This document shows, one piece after another, positions 14,664 to 17,026 of a DNA stretch of 17,026 nucleotides. The stretch is taken from assembly GCA_023443925.1 (NCBI GenBank), contig JAEZSL010000414.1, positions 1 to 17,026 of the forward strand, written 5' to 3'. The number at the start of each line of letters is the position of its first letter. Positions within the stretch are counted from its first letter, which is position 1. The notes beneath the pieces were generated by a model, which had not been told where the DNA came from, made no database searches, and worked only from the letters and a program-made list of their open reading frames with translations. Both the position numbers and the translations under genes were made by a program. The stretch comes from Bacillota bacterium (lineage in GTDB: Bacteria > Bacillota_A > Clostridia > Lachnospirales > Lachnospiraceae).

Positions 14664-15884
14664 TTGAATATTGGTTTATTTACAGAAACTTATTATCCTG
14701 AAATCAATGGCGTTGCCAATTCTGTATATATGCTGAAAACAGAGCTGGAAGAAATCGGCCATACCGTATATGTATTTACTACAACCACTCCGGGAGCACC
14801 GGAATTTGAGCATAATGTATTCCGGGTACCTAGTTTGCCCTGTATCTTCATTACGGAAAGAAGAGTCGGATTATTTTACCAGCCTAAATTGGCCTCCCTT
14901 ATAAAAAAGTTAAATTTAGACTTAATTCATACCCATACGGAGTTTTCATTGGGAATATTCGGACGTATAATGGCAAAAGAACTAAAACTGCCCACGGTTC
15001 ACACCTATCACACCATATACGAAGATTATACCCACTATATCACCCACTTTAAGACACTGGATAAAAGGGCAAAAGCCTTTGTAAGGGTATTTACAAAAAT
15101 CTGCTGCAACACGGTGGAGCAGGTTATTGTTCCTACGGAGAAAGTAAAGGAATTACTACTTAAATACAGCGTGTACCGTGATATTTCCATAGTTCCAACG
15201 GGAGTTAATCTGAAAAAATTTAATCCGGAGCTTTATCCTAAGGAAGAAGTTTTGAAATTAAGACAGCATTTTGGCTTAAAAGCAGAGGATAAAGTGCTTC
15301 TCTATTTGGGGAGGATATCCAAGGAAAAGAACATAGCTGAAATCATTGAAGCCATGCCAGAATATATGAGAACCAGAGAACAGGTCAGATTTTTAATCGT
15401 GGGCGGAGGACCCGAAATGGAAAATCTAAAGGAGACCGTAGCCGAACAGAAGATGCAGGACAAAATTATTTTTACCGGATCTCAGCCATGGGATAACATT
15501 GGGCTTTTCTATCAGCTGGGTGATGTCTTTGTCAGTGCCTCCCAGAGTGAAACCCAGGGGCTGACTTATATTGAAGCTATGGCAGCAGGACTTCCTGTAG
15601 TAGCCAGAAAGGATAAATGCCTGGAGGATATACTAAAACCTGGCTGGAATGGTTTTGATTTTACAGACCGTGCCGGTTTAACGGAAGGTCTGGATGCAGT
15701 CTTTTTTAATAAAAATAATATCCCTTTTGGAGAAAATGCAAGACTTAAGGTGAGGAAATACGCATCCGAAGAATTCGCACGTAATGTGGAGATCGTATAT
15801 GAGGAAGTTATGCAGCGGGATGCCATATCTGAACAGCGGGCGGCTTATGAGCGAAAAAAGATAAGTCATCTGTTTCATACCTGA
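14664..15884 (+). CDS. GT4-family glycosyltransferase, probably lipid or envelope glycan
   Basis: GT-B fold glycosyltransferase of 406 aa. The N-terminal acceptor domain begins MNIGLFTETYYPEINGVANS, the typical opening of GT4 diacylglycerol glucosyl/mannosyl-transferases, and has THTEFSLG and HTYHTIYEDY. The donor domain includes PTGVNLKKFNP, YLGRISKEKNI, and the GT4 E-x7-E nucleotide-sugar motif (E296-TQGLTYI-E304) followed by AMAAGLPVV. The likely role is adding a sugar to a membrane lipid, such as making glycolipid for membranes or a lipoteichoic-acid anchor; the exact acceptor is inferred. It starts at TTG 14664 with AGGAGAG at 14651-14657, which fits the MNIGLF family start. It probably shares a transcript with the next gene. 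Confidence 0.92.
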   Translation: MNIGLFTETYYPEINGVANSVYMLKTELEEIGHTVYVFTTTTPGAPEFEHNVFRVPSLPCIFITERRVGLFYQPKLASLIKKLNLDLIHTHTEFSLGIFGRIMAKELKLPTVHTYHTIYEDYTHYITHFKTLDKRAKAFVRVFTKICCNTVEQVIVPTEKVKELLLKYSVYRDISIVPTGVNLKKFNPELYPKEEVLKLRQHFGLKAEDKVLLYLGRISKEKNIAEIIEAMPEYMRTREQVRFLIVGGGPEMENLKETVAEQKMQDKIIFTGSQPWDNIGLFYQLGDVFVSASQSETQGLTYIEAMAAGLPVVARKDKCLEDILKPGWNGFDFTDRAGLTEGLDAVFFNKNNIPFGENARLKVRKYASEEFARNVEIVYEEVMQRDAISEQRAAYERKKISHLFHT

Positions 15885-16007
15885 TACATTTGTGTAAAGG
15901 TTTTCAGGGATGGGAGAACTATGCTCTGTTGGAGAAAACTCCTTTGGCAGTACGACGGTTGGACATTAATATCAGTAAAATCAAAACAGGAGTTAAGGGT
16001 GATTTAG

Positions 16008-16763
16008 ATGAATTTACTTGCAATATTATTTATAGTAATCGGAATCTTTTCTGTGGGTTATACTGCTGCAATTATCAGCTATTCAGGAATGAATACGGCC
16101 TTTTTGTGGTTCTGGATCATGGCTGCCCTTGGATGTTTTATCCTGTCCATTTTGCTGCGGCGGCTGTCCTTGCATAAAATAGAAATAGGAGTACATTTAA
16201 AATATGGTTTTACTATTTTTCTTGTGGCGGGTATCTCTTTATTTTTAGTGACAGAAGGAATGATTCTGTATTATGGAAATAAAGAGCCCCAGTCGGATGC
16301 CGATTATGTTATCGTTCTTGGCGCTCAGGTAAGAGGAACGGTTCTCTCCAGGGCCTTGAAGAAAAGACTTGATACTGCTTACGAATATCTTCAGGATAAT
16401 AAGTCCGCCAGAGTCATTGTCTCCGGCGGACAGGGTAGTGGTGAGGATATTTCAGAAGCCAGGGCTATGTATGAGTATCTGGAGGGAAGAGGTATTGCGG
16501 CAGACCGGATTATTATGGAGGATAACTCCAGGAATACTTATGAAAACCTCTTATTCAGTCAGTCCAAGATGGGAGCCGGAGAACCTGCTGCGGTTCTCGT
16601 GACAAACAGTTTTCATGTCTTTCGGGCAGTGAACATAGCTAAAAAACTTGGGTTTAAGGAAGTTTCCGGCTTTGGAGCACCAACCGATGATATACTGACC
16701 CTGCACTACTATATCCGGGAATTCTTTGCAGTTGTAAAAGATAAATTAATTGGAAATATCTGA
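16008..16763 (+). CDS. YdcF/DUF218-family membrane protein (SanA/ElyC-like)
   Basis: 251 aa. Three membrane helices at about 1-22, 30-50 and 66-88, then an extracytoplasmic DUF218 domain. Family motifs are clear: DYVIVLGAQVRGTVLSRAL, RLDTA, VSGGQGSGEDISEA, EDNSRNTYENL and TNSFHVFRA. Relatives (SanA, ElyC, YdcF) affect envelope integrity and peptidoglycan or lipid-carrier handling; no enzymatic reaction is firmly known. ATG 16008 has AAGGGTG about 7 nt upstream. A 123-nt gap separates it from the glycosyltransferase, with no terminator or clear promoter, so co-transcription is likely. The pairing with a glycosyltransferase fits an envelope role. Confidence 0.9.
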   Translation: MNLLAILFIVIGIFSVGYTAAIISYSGMNTAFLWFWIMAALGCFILSILLRRLSLHKIEIGVHLKYGFTIFLVAGISLFLVTEGMILYYGNKEPQSDADYVIVLGAQVRGTVLSRALKKRLDTAYEYLQDNKSARVIVSGGQGSGEDISEARAMYEYLEGRGIAADRIIMEDNSRNTYENLLFSQSKMGAGEPAAVLVTNSFHVFRAVNIAKKLGFKEVSGFGAPTDDILTLHYYIREFFAVVKDKLIGNI

Positions 16764-16775
16764 TTAACAAGACGA

Positions 16776-16823
16776 TTCAGCTTCAAAAAGTCAGCACAGT
16801 CCGGCTTTATCCGGCAAGCTGAA
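16776..16823 (+). other. Stem-loop after the YdcF-family gene
   Basis: TTCAGCTT (16776-16783) pairs with AAGCTGAA (16816-16823), with an inner CCGG (16801-16804) / CCGG (16811-16814) hairpin. No U-run follows, so it is not a classical terminator. It may protect the mRNA end. Confidence 0.45.
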
Positions 16824-16843
16824 GTAGCCGTTAGGGGTGTATC

Positions 16844-16910
16844 GGTTGAAAAAACGAAATACAGTTTTTCAACATCTTGATTTATAAGTGCTCCTAAGCG
16901 CACAGATGGG
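16844..16910 (+). repeat. Two-hairpin leader repeat, copy C, cut by the second IS
   Basis: GGTTGAAAAAA with TTTTTCAAC (hairpin I), linker ACATCTTGATTT, hairpin II GTGCTC (16888-16893) - CTAA - GCGCAC (16898-16903) with a T-G wobble that keeps the stem, then AGATGGG (16904-16910). The IS begins at the next base, so the expected AGTTA end is displaced. Confidence 0.85.
16901..16910 (+). repeat. Predicted target-site duplication of the second IS (CACAGATGGG)
   Basis: The 10 bases before the second IS copy, by analogy with the proven 10-bp duplication of copy 1. The matching right copy lies outside the window, so this is a prediction. Confidence 0.55.
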
Positions 16911-17026
16911 CAATGTTGTCAACTTAAGAAATAAGGAATACTGACATCGTGAAAATTAAATATTTTTGTGAACGTAGCAATTAGGTATTGGTGTATTAGC
17001 TAAAAAATGGTACACTAAAGAAAGCC
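16911..17026 (-). mobile_element. Second copy of the IS4-family element, left 116 bp
   Basis: Bases 16911-17026 are identical to 2729-2844, the left end of IS copy 1, including the terminal inverted repeat. Orientation is the same, so its transposase, if present, would lie on the minus strand to the right of the window. The window stops before the transposase stop codon. Confidence 0.93.

Noticed and set aside
15890..16177. Plus-strand frame between the glycosyltransferase and YdcF-family genes
   Set aside because: It overlaps the clear DUF218 gene in another frame, has no family resemblance and no good ribosome binding site.

Overview
The window looks like chromosomal DNA of a low-GC Clostridia, most likely a Lachnospiraceae (Anaerocolumna/Lachnoclostridium-like). 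This rests on AT-rich intergenic DNA, strong GGAGG-type ribosome binding sites, the order HPr/Crh-like gene, dnaE, pfkA, and protein styles such as a PGTIDLDI-type ATP-phosphofructokinase. The genus is an inference from memory, not from a search.

Layout, left to right. (1) Positions 1-212 hold the 3' end of an HPr-fold gene. The residue at the usual phospho-His15 position cannot be His, but Ser46 is kept, so it is Crh-like. (2) Positions 618-2072 encode a membrane-anchored polysaccharide deacetylase-like protein. Behind it lie a degenerate A-rich tract, an intrinsic terminator, a sigma-A-type promoter and seven copies of a 17-bp tandem repeat. (3) Positions 2729-4276 are an intact IS4-family insertion sequence with 18-bp inverted repeats and a perfect 10-bp target duplication, sitting just ahead of the dnaE ribosome binding site. 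(4) dnaE (4295-7780) and pfkA (7817-8791) form a tight pair. A long rod-shaped RNA ending in a U-run follows. (5) An ABC exporter (9127-10896). (6) An ECF sigma factor and its membrane anti-sigma partner (11119-12550), with a good ECF-type promoter ahead of the sigma gene. (7) A small acidic membrane protein on the minus strand. (8) sfsA, bacteriohemerythrin, a GT4 glycosyltransferase and a YdcF/DUF218 membrane protein (13252-16763). (9) The first 116 bp of a second copy of the same IS (16911 to the window end).

The most interesting feature is a dispersed leader repeat of about 70 nt. It carries two hairpins: an A/T stem based on GTTGAAAAA/TTTTTCAAC and a GCGC stem, followed by AGA(T/A)(G/C)GGAG. 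It occurs as tandem pairs directly ahead of the ABC exporter and the hemerythrin gene, with the proximal copy supplying the Shine-Dalgarno sequence. It occurs once more at 16844-16910. Both IS copies inserted exactly 7 nt after the 3' base of such a small hairpin, in the sequence AGATRGG. The repeat may therefore be both a 5'-UTR control element and the preferred IS target.

Most genes are housekeeping: carbon control, replication, glycolysis, envelope. The cis elements (leader repeats, the rod RNA, the three-hairpin leader of the glycosyltransferase, tandem repeats, IS insertion ahead of dnaE) are the parts worth a second look.
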